Positions 20,052-28,321 of a DNA stretch of 64,000 bases are shown in pieces. Each line of letters begins with the position of its first letter. Positions within the stretch are counted from its first letter, which is position 1. The position numbers and the translations under genes are program-made. The notes beneath the pieces are model-generated. The model was given only the letters and a program-made list of their open reading frames with translations. It searched no databases and was not told where the DNA came from. Origin of the DNA: Pseudorhizobium banfieldiae (GTDB lineage: Bacteria > Pseudomonadota > Alphaproteobacteria > Rhizobiales > Rhizobiaceae); contig NZ_FO082820.1 in assembly GCF_000967425.1 (NCBI RefSeq), positions 3,768,501 through 3,832,500 on the forward strand, in the 5' to 3' direction.

Positions 20052-21335
20052 ATGATCTACCAGTTTTACGAGATGAACCACGCGGCGGTCGCACCTTTCC
20101 GTGCCGCCGCCGACGCCATGAGGCTGTTCCACACCAACCCGCTCAATCCGCTCTCCTACACGGCCATGGGGCGGAGCATGGCGGCCGGCCTCGAGCTTTT
20201 CGAGCGGGTGACGCGCCGCTACGGCAAGCCTGAGTTTGGTCTGCCGACCACTGTCATTGATGGGACTACTGTTCGCGTCACCGAGGACATTGTCTGGTCT
20301 AAGCCGTTCTGCAATCTGATCCATTTCCGCCGGGACCTTCCGGCCGGTCGTGCACCTGACCAGAAGATCCTTCTCGTGGCTCCGATGTCGGGCCACTACG
20401 CGACGCTGCTGCGCGGCACGGTTGAGACGCTGCTCCCCAATGCCGAGATCTACATCACGGACTGGATCGATGCGCGTGTGGTGCCGGTGACGGACGGTCG
20501 CTTCGACCTTGATGACTACATCGATTACCTGATCGAGATGGTCCATCACATCGGCCCGAACACCCACGTGATCGGTGTGTGCCAGCCATCTGTCCCCGTC
20601 TTGGCTGCGGTTGCTCTGATGGAGTCGGCCAAGGATCCGCTGGCGCCAGCCTCCATGATTCTCATGGGCGGACCGATCGATACGCGCAAGAACCCGACGG
20701 CGGTGAACCAACTGGCCCAGGAGAAGCCGCTCGAATGGTTCCGCGACAATGTCATCATGAACGTCCCGTGGCCGCATGCGGGGTTCATGCGCCCGGTCTA
20801 TCCGGGCTTCCTCCAGCTTTCGGGCTTCATGTACATGAACCTCGACCGCCATATTACGGCGCACAAGGAATTCTACGAGCATCTGATCAAGAACGATGGT
20901 GACTCGGCAGAGAGACACCGCGATTTCTACGACGAGTACCTGGCGGTCATGGACCTCACCGAGGAATTCTATCTGCAGACGGTAGACACGGTTTTCATCA
21001 AGCACGCCCTGCCTGAAGGCAAGATGATGCATCGCGACCGCCTCGTCGACACGACGGCGATCCGCAATGTCGCGCTGTTGACGGTGGAAGGGGAAAACGA
21101 CGACATCTCCGGCCTCGGCCAGACCCAGGCCGCCCATACGATCTCGCCGAACATCCCGGACCATATGCGGATGCACTACATGCAGCCCGACGTCGGCCAC
21201 TACGGCGTCTTCAACGGCTCGCGCTTCCGCCGCGAGATTGCTCCGCGTATTCTGGAGTTCACTGCACGCCACGCCCGTGGTGGTGAGCGCCCCAACCCGG
21301 TGAAGCGCGTCATCAAGGGTGGCAAGGCAGGATGA
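20052..21335 (+). CDS. phaZ: Intracellular polyhydroxybutyrate depolymerase
   Basis: PhaZ mobilises stored polyhydroxybutyrate granules. The 427-residue product begins MIYQFYEMNHAAVAPFRAA, the usual start of rhizobial PhaZ, at the ATG at 20052. An open frame continues 84 codons upstream but overlaps the previous gene and terminator. The alpha/beta-hydrolase nucleophile lies in the box GVCQPSV, where Cys replaces the usual Ser; this is typical of this depolymerase group. The catalytic His is in GHYGVFNG. The gene stands alone between terminators. Confidence 0.93.
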   Translation: MIYQFYEMNHAAVAPFRAAADAMRLFHTNPLNPLSYTAMGRSMAAGLELFERVTRRYGKPEFGLPTTVIDGTTVRVTEDIVWSKPFCNLIHFRRDLPAGRAPDQKILLVAPMSGHYATLLRGTVETLLPNAEIYITDWIDARVVPVTDGRFDLDDYIDYLIEMVHHIGPNTHVIGVCQPSVPVLAAVALMESAKDPLAPASMILMGGPIDTRKNPTAVNQLAQEKPLEWFRDNVIMNVPWPHAGFMRPVYPGFLQLSGFMYMNLDRHITAHKEFYEHLIKNDGDSAERHRDFYDEYLAVMDLTEEFYLQTVDTVFIKHALPEGKMMHRDRLVDTTAIRNVALLTVEGENDDISGLGQTQAAHTISPNIPDHMRMHYMQPDVGHYGVFNGSRFRREIAPRILEFTARHARGGERPNPVKRVIKGGKAG

Positions 21336-21465
21336 ATTCCGGCCGCTAATTCAGGTGGTTCTTGAAAACCGGCGGGGTTCTTCTTGAAGCGGCCAGGCCG
21401 ACTCCCCAAATCGATTCCGACGGGCTGGCATGTGGCTGCCCGCGGAAACGAAGGGTATGACATCG

Positions 21466-21888
21466 ATGAACCAGTCAGCATTGATCCGTCCGGATTGGAC
21501 GCCGGCTACCATCGCGTTGATGGTGCTGGGCTTCGTGGTCTTCTGGCCGCTCGGCCTTGCCATGCTCGCCTATATCCTCTTCGGCGAACGGCTCCAGAGC
21601 TTCAAGCGCGATGCCAACCGCAGGGCAGATGGCATGTTTGCCGGCTGTCGCCGGGCCAAGTCGCGCTACAACACGCATTTCTCCACGGGAAATGTTGCCT
21701 TCGACGATTGGCGCAAGGCCGAACTTGATCGCATCGAGGAAGAGCGCCGCAAGCTCGACGAGATGCGGGAGGAGTTCGACAGCTATATGCGCGAATTGCG
21801 CCGTGCCAAGGATCAGGAGGAGTTCGACCGCTTCATGCGCGAGCGCAAGAACCGCTCCACCGGCCAGGGCGACGTCGTAGATCTCTGA
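21466..21888 (+). CDS. DUF2852 membrane protein with coiled coil
   Basis: This 140-residue protein is not functionally known. It has one hydrophobic segment (about residues 12-33, ATIALMVLGFVVFWPLGLAML) and a cytoplasmic, highly charged helical C-terminal part from about residue 75, predicted by eye to be coiled coil. The ATG at 21466 has GAAGGG ten bases upstream; an in-frame ATG at 21457 is one base from that site and less likely. A parS-like site starts at the base after its stop codon. Confidence 0.75.
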   Translation: MNQSALIRPDWTPATIALMVLGFVVFWPLGLAMLAYILFGERLQSFKRDANRRADGMFAGCRRAKSRYNTHFSTGNVAFDDWRKAELDRIEEERRKLDEMREEFDSYMRELRRAKDQEEFDRFMRERKNRSTGQGDVVDL

Positions 21889-21904
21889 GGATTCACGTGA
21901 AACA
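21889..21904. promoter_or_regulatory. parS-like ParB-binding site 6 (after the DUF2852 gene)
   Basis: GGATTCACGTGAAACA matches parS at 14 of 16 positions and contains GATTC. It lies about 14 kb from the origin, directly after a stop codon and just before a terminator. Confidence 0.75.
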
Positions 21905-21908
21905 TCGA

Positions 21909-21935
21909 ACCGGCGCCGTCAGGCGCCGGTTTTTC
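21909..21935 (+). terminator. Rho-independent terminator after the DUF2852 gene
   Basis: ACCGGCGCC pairs with GGCGCCGGT over a 4-nt loop and is followed by TTTTCT. Confidence 0.82.
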
Positions 21936-21972
21936 TGTCTCTGCGTCTCCGCGAATCGGCTAGATAAAACCT

Positions 21973-22737
21973 ATGTTCGCGCTCCTCAAGAAACCGGTCC
22001 GTCCGCGCCGCAAGCCCTTGGCTCCGGAGACGCGAACGCTTGAGGTCGGCAGCCGCGCCATGCCGCTCACAATCCGGGAACATCCGCGCTCGACCCGTAT
22101 CACCCTTCGGATCGAGCCGGGCGCGCGTGGGCTCAGCCTGACAGTTCCCGTCGGCCTGCGTCGGTCCGAGATCGACGATTTCCTTGATCGTCATCAGGGC
22201 TGGCTCCTCACCCGGCTCGCTCGCTTTCCGCAGTCCGAGCCGTATCTTCGTCCGGGCTCCGGCATCATGCTGCGCGGCGTGCGCCATCATATCGAACACA
22301 CGGGCAGCCTGCGCGGCCTGACGGAGGCTGTCCTTCGTGAGGGGAGGGCGGTTCTGCGTATCAGTGGCATGGAGGAACATACCGGCCGGCGCATCGCAAC
22401 CTTCCTGAAAAGGGAAGCTCGTCGCGATCTCGAAGCAGCGGTCCGGCTGCATGCGCAGGGCGTGCGGAAGCCGGTCAGGTCGATCACCATGAAGGACACC
22501 CGATCCCGCTGGGGCTCCTGTTCATGGGACGGCAATCTGAGCTTCTCCTGGCGCATCGTCATGGCGCCACCTTTCGTCATCGATTACCTCGCGGCCCACG
22601 AGGTCGCCCATCTGGACCAGATGAACCATGGGCCGGAGTTCTGGGCGCTTTGCCGTCGTCTCTGCCCGCGCACGGACGAGGCCAAGGCCTGGCTGAAGCG
22701 CCACGGCTCGCAACTCCACGCGATCGAGTTCGGCTGA
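21973..22737 (+). CDS. YgjP-type (M48/DUF45) zinc metallopeptidase
   Basis: The 254-residue product has the HEVAHLDQMNH zinc motif in its C-terminal half; HExxH plus a following His and the later EFW segment are as in YgjP/DUF45 proteins. DTRSRWGSCS upstream of it is the other family motif. No signal peptide is visible, so it is probably cytoplasmic. Its substrate is unknown. Confidence 0.85.
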   Translation: MFALLKKPVRPRRKPLAPETRTLEVGSRAMPLTIREHPRSTRITLRIEPGARGLSLTVPVGLRRSEIDDFLDRHQGWLLTRLARFPQSEPYLRPGSGIMLRGVRHHIEHTGSLRGLTEAVLREGRAVLRISGMEEHTGRRIATFLKREARRDLEAAVRLHAQGVRKPVRSITMKDTRSRWGSCSWDGNLSFSWRIVMAPPFVIDYLAAHEVAHLDQMNHGPEFWALCRRLCPRTDEAKAWLKRHGSQLHAIEFG

Positions 22738-22819
22738 TCCGCGAGCGTCGAACATCGACGAACAACGGAGAAGCGCTTTTATCTCGACTCCGCCATGATT
22801 TCATGCGAACTCGCAGGGC

Positions 22820-23476
22820 ATGAAGCCGGACATCAAGATTTGCGGGTTGAAGACGTCAGAGGCCGTCGACCGGGCGCTCGCACGCGGTGCGACCCATATC
22901 GGTTTTATCTTCTTCCCCAAGAGCCCCCGCCATGTCGATCCGGAGATCGCTGCCGAACTGGCCGAGCCGGTGCGCGGCCGGGTAAAGATCGTCGCGGTTA
23001 CGGTGGATGCAAGCAACGAGGAGCTGGACGACATCGTCCACCTGCTGAAACCGGACGTCCTCCAAATGCACGGCCATGAGACGCCGGAGCGCATCCTTCA
23101 GGTCAAGGCGCTGTACGGGATACCTGTAATGAAGGCCTTCTCTGTTCGCGAAGCCTCCGACCTCGAGCGCATCGACCCCTATGTCGGTGTCGCCGACCGG
23201 TTCCTGTTCGATGCAAAGGCCCCCGCCGGGTCAGAACTGCCCGGTGGCAACGGCGTGTCATTCGACTGGAACATCATGGCCTCGCTTGACGCAAGCGTCG
23301 ATTACATGCTTTCCGGGGGCCTGAACAAAGACAATGTCGGTCTTGCGCTCGCCTCCACCCGGGCCCGCGGAATTGATGTGTCCTCCGGCGTCGAAAGCGC
23401 GCCGGGCATCAAGGACATCGTCATGATCGACGCCTTCTTTGACGCTATCGCAGAGGCCCGCTCCGTCGGAGCCTGA
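22820..23476 (+). CDS. trpF: Phosphoribosylanthranilate isomerase
   Basis: TrpF is the Amadori isomerase of tryptophan synthesis. The 218-residue TIM-barrel protein has the IKICGLK motif with the catalytic Cys near the N-terminus and the general-acid Asp in the VTVDASNE region. The phosphate-binding GGLN and SSGVESAPG loops are near the C-terminus. It leads a trpF-trpB-trpA-accD-folC order. The trpF-trpB gap is 11 bp. Confidence 0.97.
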   Translation: MKPDIKICGLKTSEAVDRALARGATHIGFIFFPKSPRHVDPEIAAELAEPVRGRVKIVAVTVDASNEELDDIVHLLKPDVLQMHGHETPERILQVKALYGIPVMKAFSVREASDLERIDPYVGVADRFLFDAKAPAGSELPGGNGVSFDWNIMASLDASVDYMLSGGLNKDNVGLALASTRARGIDVSSGVESAPGIKDIVMIDAFFDAIAEARSVGA

Positions 23477-23487
23477 GGGAGTAGAGA

Positions 23488-24708
23488 GTGAATCAGACGC
23501 CGAAACCCAATTCCTTCCGCTCCGGGCCCGATGAGGATGGCCGCTTCGGCATCTTTGGCGGCCGGTTCGTCGCCGAGACCCTCATGCCTCTGATCCTCGA
23601 CCTGCAAGCCGAATGGGAAAAGGCGAAGACCGATCCGGAATTCCAGGCAGAGCTCCAGCATCTCAACACACACTATACGGGTCGTCCGAGCCCGCTCTAT
23701 TTTGCTGAGCGCCTGACGGCCGAACTCGGCGGCGCCAAGATCTACTTCAAGCGCGACGAATTGAACCACACCGGGTCTCACAAGATCAACAACTGCCTCG
23801 GCCAGATCCTGCTCGCGCGCCGCATGGGCAAGACCCGCATCATCGCGGAAACCGGCGCCGGCCAGCACGGGGTCGCCTCGGCCACCGTCGCCGCCAGATT
23901 CGGCCTGCCCTGCGTGGTCTACATGGGTGCCACCGACGTCGAGCGTCAGGCACCGAACGTGTTTCGCATGAAGCTTCTGGGCGCCGAAGTCAGGCCGGTG
24001 ACGGCCGGCCACGGCACGCTGAAGGATGCGATGAACGAGGCCCTGCGCGACTGGGTCACCAATGTCGACGACACCTATTACCTGATCGGCACGGCTGCGG
24101 GCCCGCATCCGTATCCGGAACTGGTTCGCGAATTCCAGTCGGTGATCGGCAAGGAAACCCGCGAACAAATGATGGCGGCGGAAGGCCGCCTGCCGGACAT
24201 GCTGGTGGCGGCCGTTGGTGGTGGCTCCAACGCCATTGGTCTCTTCCATCCGTTTCTCGATGATGAGTCCGTCAAGATCGTCGGTGTCGAAGCAGGCGGC
24301 AAGGGTCTGGATGGCGAGGAGCACTGTGCCTCGCTGACCGCCGGCTCGCCTGGCGTCCTGCACGGCAACCGCACCTATCTGCTGCAGGATGGCGATGGGC
24401 AGATCAAGGAAGGCCACTCCATCTCTGCCGGCCTCGATTATCCGGGCATTGGACCCGAGCATTCCTGGCTGAAGGACATGGGTCGCGTTGAATACGTGCC
24501 GATCATGGATGACGAGGCGCTTGCCGCCTTCCAGATGCTGACCCGCACCGAAGGCATTATCCCGGCACTGGAGCCGAGCCATGCGCTCGCGGAAGTCATC
24601 AAGCGCGCGCCGAAGATGGACAAGGACCAGATCATCGTAATGAACCTCTGCGGCAGGGGCGACAAGGACATCTTCACCGTCGGCAAGATTCTCGGAATGG
24701 GCCTCTGA
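23488..24708 (+). CDS. trpB: Tryptophan synthase beta chain
   Basis: TrpB condenses indole with serine using PLP. At 406 residues it has the family length. The PLP lysine is in [18 protein letters not shown] binds the PLP phosphate, and the ETGAGQHG loop is intact. The start is a GTG at 23488. It lies one base ahead of trpA, with which it forms the alpha2beta2 enzyme. Confidence 0.98.
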   Translation: MNQTPKPNSFRSGPDEDGRFGIFGGRFVAETLMPLILDLQAEWEKAKTDPEFQAELQHLNTHYTGRPSPLYFAERLTAELGGAKIYFKRDELNHTGSHKINNCLGQILLARRMGKTRIIAETGAGQHGVASATVAARFGLPCVVYMGATDVERQAPNVFRMKLLGAEVRPVTAGHGTLKDAMNEALRDWVTNVDDTYYLIGTAAGPHPYPELVREFQSVIGKETREQMMAAEGRLPDMLVAAVGGGSNAIGLFHPFLDDESVKIVGVEAGGKGLDGEEHCASLTAGSPGVLHGNRTYLLQDGDGQIKEGHSISAGLDYPGIGPEHSWLKDMGRVEYVPIMDDEALAAFQMLTRTEGIIPALEPSHALAEVIKRAPKMDKDQIIVMNLCGRGDKDIFTVGKILGMGL

Positions 24709-24709
24709 C

Positions 24710-25549
24710 ATGACCGCACGCATGGACAAGAAATTCGCTGACCTGAAGGCCGAGGGCCGCCCGGCGCTCGTCACCTATTTCATGGGCGGAGATCCGGACT
24801 ATGATACGTCGCTGGCGATCATGAAGGCGCTGCCGGCGGCCGGGGCCGACGTGATCGAACTCGGCGCGCCATTCTCCGATCCGATGGCCGATGGCCCGGC
24901 GATCCAGCTGGCCGGCCAGCGGGCGCTCAAGAATGGCCATTCTCTGAAGAAAACGCTGCAGATGGCCCGCGATTTCCGCAAAAACGACAATACGACGCCG
25001 ATCGTCATCATGGGCTACTACAACCCCATCTACATCTACGGCGTCGACCGCTTCCTGGAAGACGCGCTGGAGGCGGGGATCGACGGTCTTATCGTCGTGG
25101 ACCTTCCGGCGGAAATGGACGATGAGCTCTGCATCCCGGCGCGCAAGAAGGACATCAACTTCATTCGCCTGACGACACCGACCACCGACGACCGGCGCCT
25201 TCCGAAGGTGCTGACCAACACCTCCGGCTTCGTCTACTATGTCTCGATGACCGGGATTACCGGCTCTGCTCTGCCTGATCCGTCGAAGATTGCGGGTGCC
25301 GTCCAGCGTATCAAGAAGTCCACCGACCTGCCGGTCTGCGTCGGATTCGGCGTCAAGACAGCCGAGCATGCGCGGCTGATCGGTGCCTCGGCGGATGGCG
25401 TCGTGGTCGGTACGGCGATCGTCAACCAGGTCGCCACGTCGCTCGACAAGGATGGCCGGGCGAGTGCCGACACGGTGGAATCGGTAACCACCTTTGTTCG
25501 CGGCCTTGCAACCGGCGTGCGGTCAGCGCGACTTGTCGCCGCCGAATAG
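24710..25549 (+). CDS. trpA: Tryptophan synthase alpha chain
   Basis: TrpA cleaves indole-3-glycerol phosphate to indole, passed to TrpB. The 279-residue product has [14 protein letters not shown], with the catalytic Glu and Asp, and the phosphate-binding [10 protein letters not shown] loop. The ATG at 24710 is next to the trpB stop; an in-frame ATG four codons later is also possible. Confidence 0.97.
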   Translation: MTARMDKKFADLKAEGRPALVTYFMGGDPDYDTSLAIMKALPAAGADVIELGAPFSDPMADGPAIQLAGQRALKNGHSLKKTLQMARDFRKNDNTTPIVIMGYYNPIYIYGVDRFLEDALEAGIDGLIVVDLPAEMDDELCIPARKKDINFIRLTTPTTDDRRLPKVLTNTSGFVYYVSMTGITGSALPDPSKIAGAVQRIKKSTDLPVCVGFGVKTAEHARLIGASADGVVVGTAIVNQVATSLDKDGRASADTVESVTTFVRGLATGVRSARLVAAE

Positions 25550-25587
25550 TTTCCCACATAGGGCGCAGTTTATCAGGAGTAAGCCAC

Positions 25588-26496
25588 GTGAACTGGATCA
25601 CCAACTACGTCCGGCCGCGGATCAATTCCATGCTTGGCCGCCGTGAGGTTCCGGACAACCTCTGGATCAAGTGCCCGGAAACGGGTGAGATGGTCTTTCA
25701 CAAGGACCTGGAAGAGAACAAGTGGGTTATCCCCGCTTCCGGCTATCACATGAAGATGCCGGCCAAGGCGCGCCTGACGGACCTCTTCGATGGCGGCGTC
25801 TTCGAATCGCTTCCCCAGCCCAAGGTTGCCCAGGATCCGCTGAAGTTCCGCGACTCAAAGAAGTACATCGACCGTCTGAAGGACAGCCGCCTGAAGACCG
25901 AGCAGGAGGACACAATCCTCGCCGGCCTCGGCCAGGTGCGCGGCGTGAAGCTTGTCGCGGTGGTTCACGAGTTCAACTTCATCGGCGGTTCGCTAGGCAT
26001 GGCAGCGGGCGAGGCGATTGTGAAGGCGTGCGAGCGTGCAGTCGCTGAAAAATGCCCGCTGGTGATCTTCCCGGCCTCCGGCGGCGCCCGCATGCAGGAA
26101 GGCATCCTGTCGCTGATGCAGCTGCCGCGGACCACAGTCGCGGTCGACATGCTGAAGGAAGCCGGCCTGCCTTACATAGTCGTGCTGACCAACCCCACCA
26201 CCGGTGGCGTCACTGCATCCTACGCCATGCTCGGCGACATCCATATTGCCGAGCCGGGTGCCGAAATCGGCTTTGCCGGCAAGCGCGTCATCGAGCAGAC
26301 GCTCCGCGAAAAGCTGCCGGAGGGCTTCCAGACGGCCGAATACCTGCTGGAGCACGGCATGGTAGACATGGTCGTCAACCGCCATGATCTGCCGGATACG
26401 CTTGCCACGCTTCTGAAGATCCTGATGAAGACGCCCGCAGCCAACGATGATTCGGCTGAAGTCCTGGCGCTTGCCCCCGTGGCAGCGAGCGCCTGA
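25588..26496 (+). CDS. accD: Acetyl-CoA carboxylase, carboxyltransferase beta subunit
   Basis: AccD, with AccA, transfers CO2 from biotin to acetyl-CoA, the first step of fatty-acid synthesis. The 302-residue product starts at a GTG with an AGGAG site eight bases upstream. The crotonase-like core has [12 protein letters not shown] and [12 protein letters not shown]. The N-terminal zinc ribbon is degenerate: only Cys29 remains, and the other three expected cysteine positions are Thr32, Ile48 and Ser51. It is followed by folC, as in many proteobacteria. Confidence 0.97.
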   Translation: MNWITNYVRPRINSMLGRREVPDNLWIKCPETGEMVFHKDLEENKWVIPASGYHMKMPAKARLTDLFDGGVFESLPQPKVAQDPLKFRDSKKYIDRLKDSRLKTEQEDTILAGLGQVRGVKLVAVVHEFNFIGGSLGMAAGEAIVKACERAVAEKCPLVIFPASGGARMQEGILSLMQLPRTTVAVDMLKEAGLPYIVVLTNPTTGGVTASYAMLGDIHIAEPGAEIGFAGKRVIEQTLREKLPEGFQTAEYLLEHGMVDMVVNRHDLPDTLATLLKILMKTPAANDDSAEVLALAPVAASA

Positions 26497-26522
26497 GTCC
26501 ATAGAGACGCTGGATCGGCGGG

Positions 26523-27875
26523 ATGAGTGCAATGAATATTCCCGCCGTCAGCGCGGCCGAGCAGGAGATCGAGAAGCTGATGGCCCTTCACCCGAAGGGT
26601 TTCGACCTGTCGCTGGACAGGATCAGGCGGCTTCTGGAGGCGCTGGATAGCCCGCACCGCAAGCTGCCGCCGGTGATCCATATCGCTGGAACGAACGGCA
26701 AGGGTTCAGCAACGGCCTTCTGCTCCGCGCTGCTGGAGGCGGTCGGTCTTGCCGTCCATGTCCACACCTCTCCGCACCTCGTCAACTGGCATGAGCGCTA
26801 TCGAATCGGCGTCAAGGGCGGCCGGTCGCGAATCGTCGAAGACGACATGTTCGCCGAAGCCCTGCGGCGGGTGGCGGCCGCCAATGCCGGCCAGACCATC
26901 ACCGTTTTTGAGATTCTGACCGCGGTGACCTTCCTGCTCTTCTCCGAGCAACCGGCCGATGCCGTCATTCTCGAAGTTGGTCTCGGCGGTCGCTTCGACG
27001 CCACCAACGTCGTCGAGAGACCGGCGGTTTCGGTGATCATGCCCATCTCTCTCGATCATCAACCCTATCTGGGAGATCGGGTCGAACTCATCGCTGCGGA
27101 GAAGGCCGGCATCATGAAGCGCGGCTGTCCGGTCGTGATCGGCAAACAGGAATACAGCCCGGCGCTGGACGTGCTGGTCGAGAGCGCCGAACGGCTTTCC
27201 TGTCCCATGGCTGTCTACGGGCAGGACTTCTCAGCCCATGAAGAGTTCGGTCGCCTGATCTACCAGGATGAGTTTGGTCTCGCCGACCTGCCGCTGCCGC
27301 GGTTGCCGGGGCGCCATCAGATCGCCAATGCAGCAGCCGCCATTCGCGCGGTAAAGGCAGCTGGTTTTGCACTGACGGATGCGATGATCGAGAAGGCCAT
27401 GGCGACTGTCGAGTGGCCGGGCCGCCTGCAAAGGCTCACAGAAGGCCGCCTCCTGGAACTGGCGCCGAAGGATGCGGAAATCTGGGTTGATGGTGGCCAT
27501 AACCCCGGTGCCGGCGAGGTCATCGCCGAGGCGATGGCAGGACTCGAAGAGCGGCGGGCGCGCCCGCTCTATCTCGTCACCGGCATGATCAACACCAAGG
27601 ATCCCGTCGGCTATTTCCGTGCCTTCGCCGATATTGCCGAGCACGTCTTCACCGTTCCGATCCGCGGCTCCGATGCCGGCCTCGATCCGGTGGCGCTCGC
27701 TGAATCTGCCTTTGATGCGGGATTGGTGGCAGAACCTGCCGGATCGGTAGCCGAGGCATTGGCAGAAATCGTGCGCCGCCAGCTGCCGGAGGCAGTACCG
27801 CCACGAATCCTGATCGGTGGCTCGCTCTATCTGGTCGGCAATGTCCTTGCCGACAACGGCACTCCGCCAAAATGA
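26523..27875 (+). CDS. folC: Bifunctional folylpolyglutamate synthase / dihydrofolate synthase
   Basis: FolC joins glutamate to dihydropteroate and to folates. The 450-residue product has the P-loop HIAGTNGKGSATAF, the TSPHL motif, VGLGGRFDATN and, near the C-terminus, the DGGHNPGA motif. It starts 26 bp after accD; the ATG at 26523 or the one at 26532 could be used. The stop lies in the 5' arm of a 17-bp terminator stem. Confidence 0.96.
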   Translation: MSAMNIPAVSAAEQEIEKLMALHPKGFDLSLDRIRRLLEALDSPHRKLPPVIHIAGTNGKGSATAFCSALLEAVGLAVHVHTSPHLVNWHERYRIGVKGGRSRIVEDDMFAEALRRVAAANAGQTITVFEILTAVTFLLFSEQPADAVILEVGLGGRFDATNVVERPAVSVIMPISLDHQPYLGDRVELIAAEKAGIMKRGCPVVIGKQEYSPALDVLVESAERLSCPMAVYGQDFSAHEEFGRLIYQDEFGLADLPLPRLPGRHQIANAAAAIRAVKAAGFALTDAMIEKAMATVEWPGRLQRLTEGRLLELAPKDAEIWVDGGHNPGAGEVIAEAMAGLEERRARPLYLVTGMINTKDPVGYFRAFADIAEHVFTVPIRGSDAGLDPVALAESAFDAGLVAEPAGSVAEALAEIVRRQLPEAVPPRILIGGSLYLVGNVLADNGTPPK

Positions 27876-27910
27876 AGAAAGCCCGGCGCGACGGCCGGGC
27901 TTTCTTCATT
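27871..27910. terminator. Bidirectional terminator between folC and trxA
   Basis: A perfect 17-bp stem (27871-27887 with 27894-27910) has a 6-nt loop and A-rich and T-rich outer ends, so it works in both directions. It serves two convergent genes and includes the folC stop. Confidence 0.92.
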
Positions 27911-27929
27911 TTGAACCGATTTTCCTGCC

Positions 27930-28250
27930 TCAAGCGGCGCCGGAGATCCAGGCGGAGAGAGCAGTCTTTGGGGCGGCGCCGACCTTGATGTCAGCCACTT
28001 CGCCACCCTTGAACATGGCGAGAGTCGGGATGGAGCGGACGCCGAATTTCGCGGCAAGCTCCGGGTTCTCGTCGATGTTGAGCTTGGCGACTTTCACCTT
28101 GCCGGCCATCTCGTTGGAGATTTCCTCAAGGCTCGGACCGATCATCTTGCACGGGCCGCACCATTCTGCCCAAAAGTCCACCACCACGGGTTGGGTCGAG
28201 TCTAGAACCTCGGCCTGGAAATTGCTGTTGTCGACTTTCACGGTCGCCAT
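27930..28250 (-). CDS. trxA: Thioredoxin 1
   Basis: Cytoplasmic disulfide reductase with the WCGPC active site at residues 30-34 and the conserved cis-Pro in SIPT. The 106-residue length fits. It lies 71 bp after addA on the same strand, as in many rhizobia, and may be transcribed both from there and from its own promoter. Confidence 0.97.
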   Translation of the reverse strand: MATVKVDNSNFQAEVLDSTQPVVVDFWAEWCGPCKMIGPSLEEISNEMAGKVKVAKLNIDENPELAAKFGVRSIPTLAMFKGGEVADIKVGAAPKTALSAWISGAA

Positions 28251-28282
28251 AGGGCTCTCCTTGTGAAGAATGTGTTGCGCAC

Positions 28283-28311
28283 AATGTGAGGCTGCGGCCG
28301 CCTCTTTTCAA
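28283..28311 (-). promoter_or_regulatory. Possible trxA promoter
   Basis: On the minus strand TTGAAA (28306-28311) and CACATT (28283-28288) are 17 bp apart, 32 bp before the trxA ATG. The -10 match is weak. Confidence 0.3.
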
Positions 28312-28321
28312 TACTGCTATC

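Noticed and set aside
19923..21272. 449-codon open frame on minus opposite phaZ
   Set aside because: Shadow frame; the plus-strand PhaZ is clear.
23302..24774. 490-codon open frame on minus over trpF, trpB and trpA
   Set aside because: It lies opposite clear trp genes in high-GC DNA; long antisense frames are common there and the translation shows no family.
25585..25590. CACGTG core at the accD start as a parS site
   Set aside because: Flanks do not have the TTTC/GAAA arms; only the six-base core matches. The same holds for CACGTG at 57077 and near 7663, 30312 and 62035.
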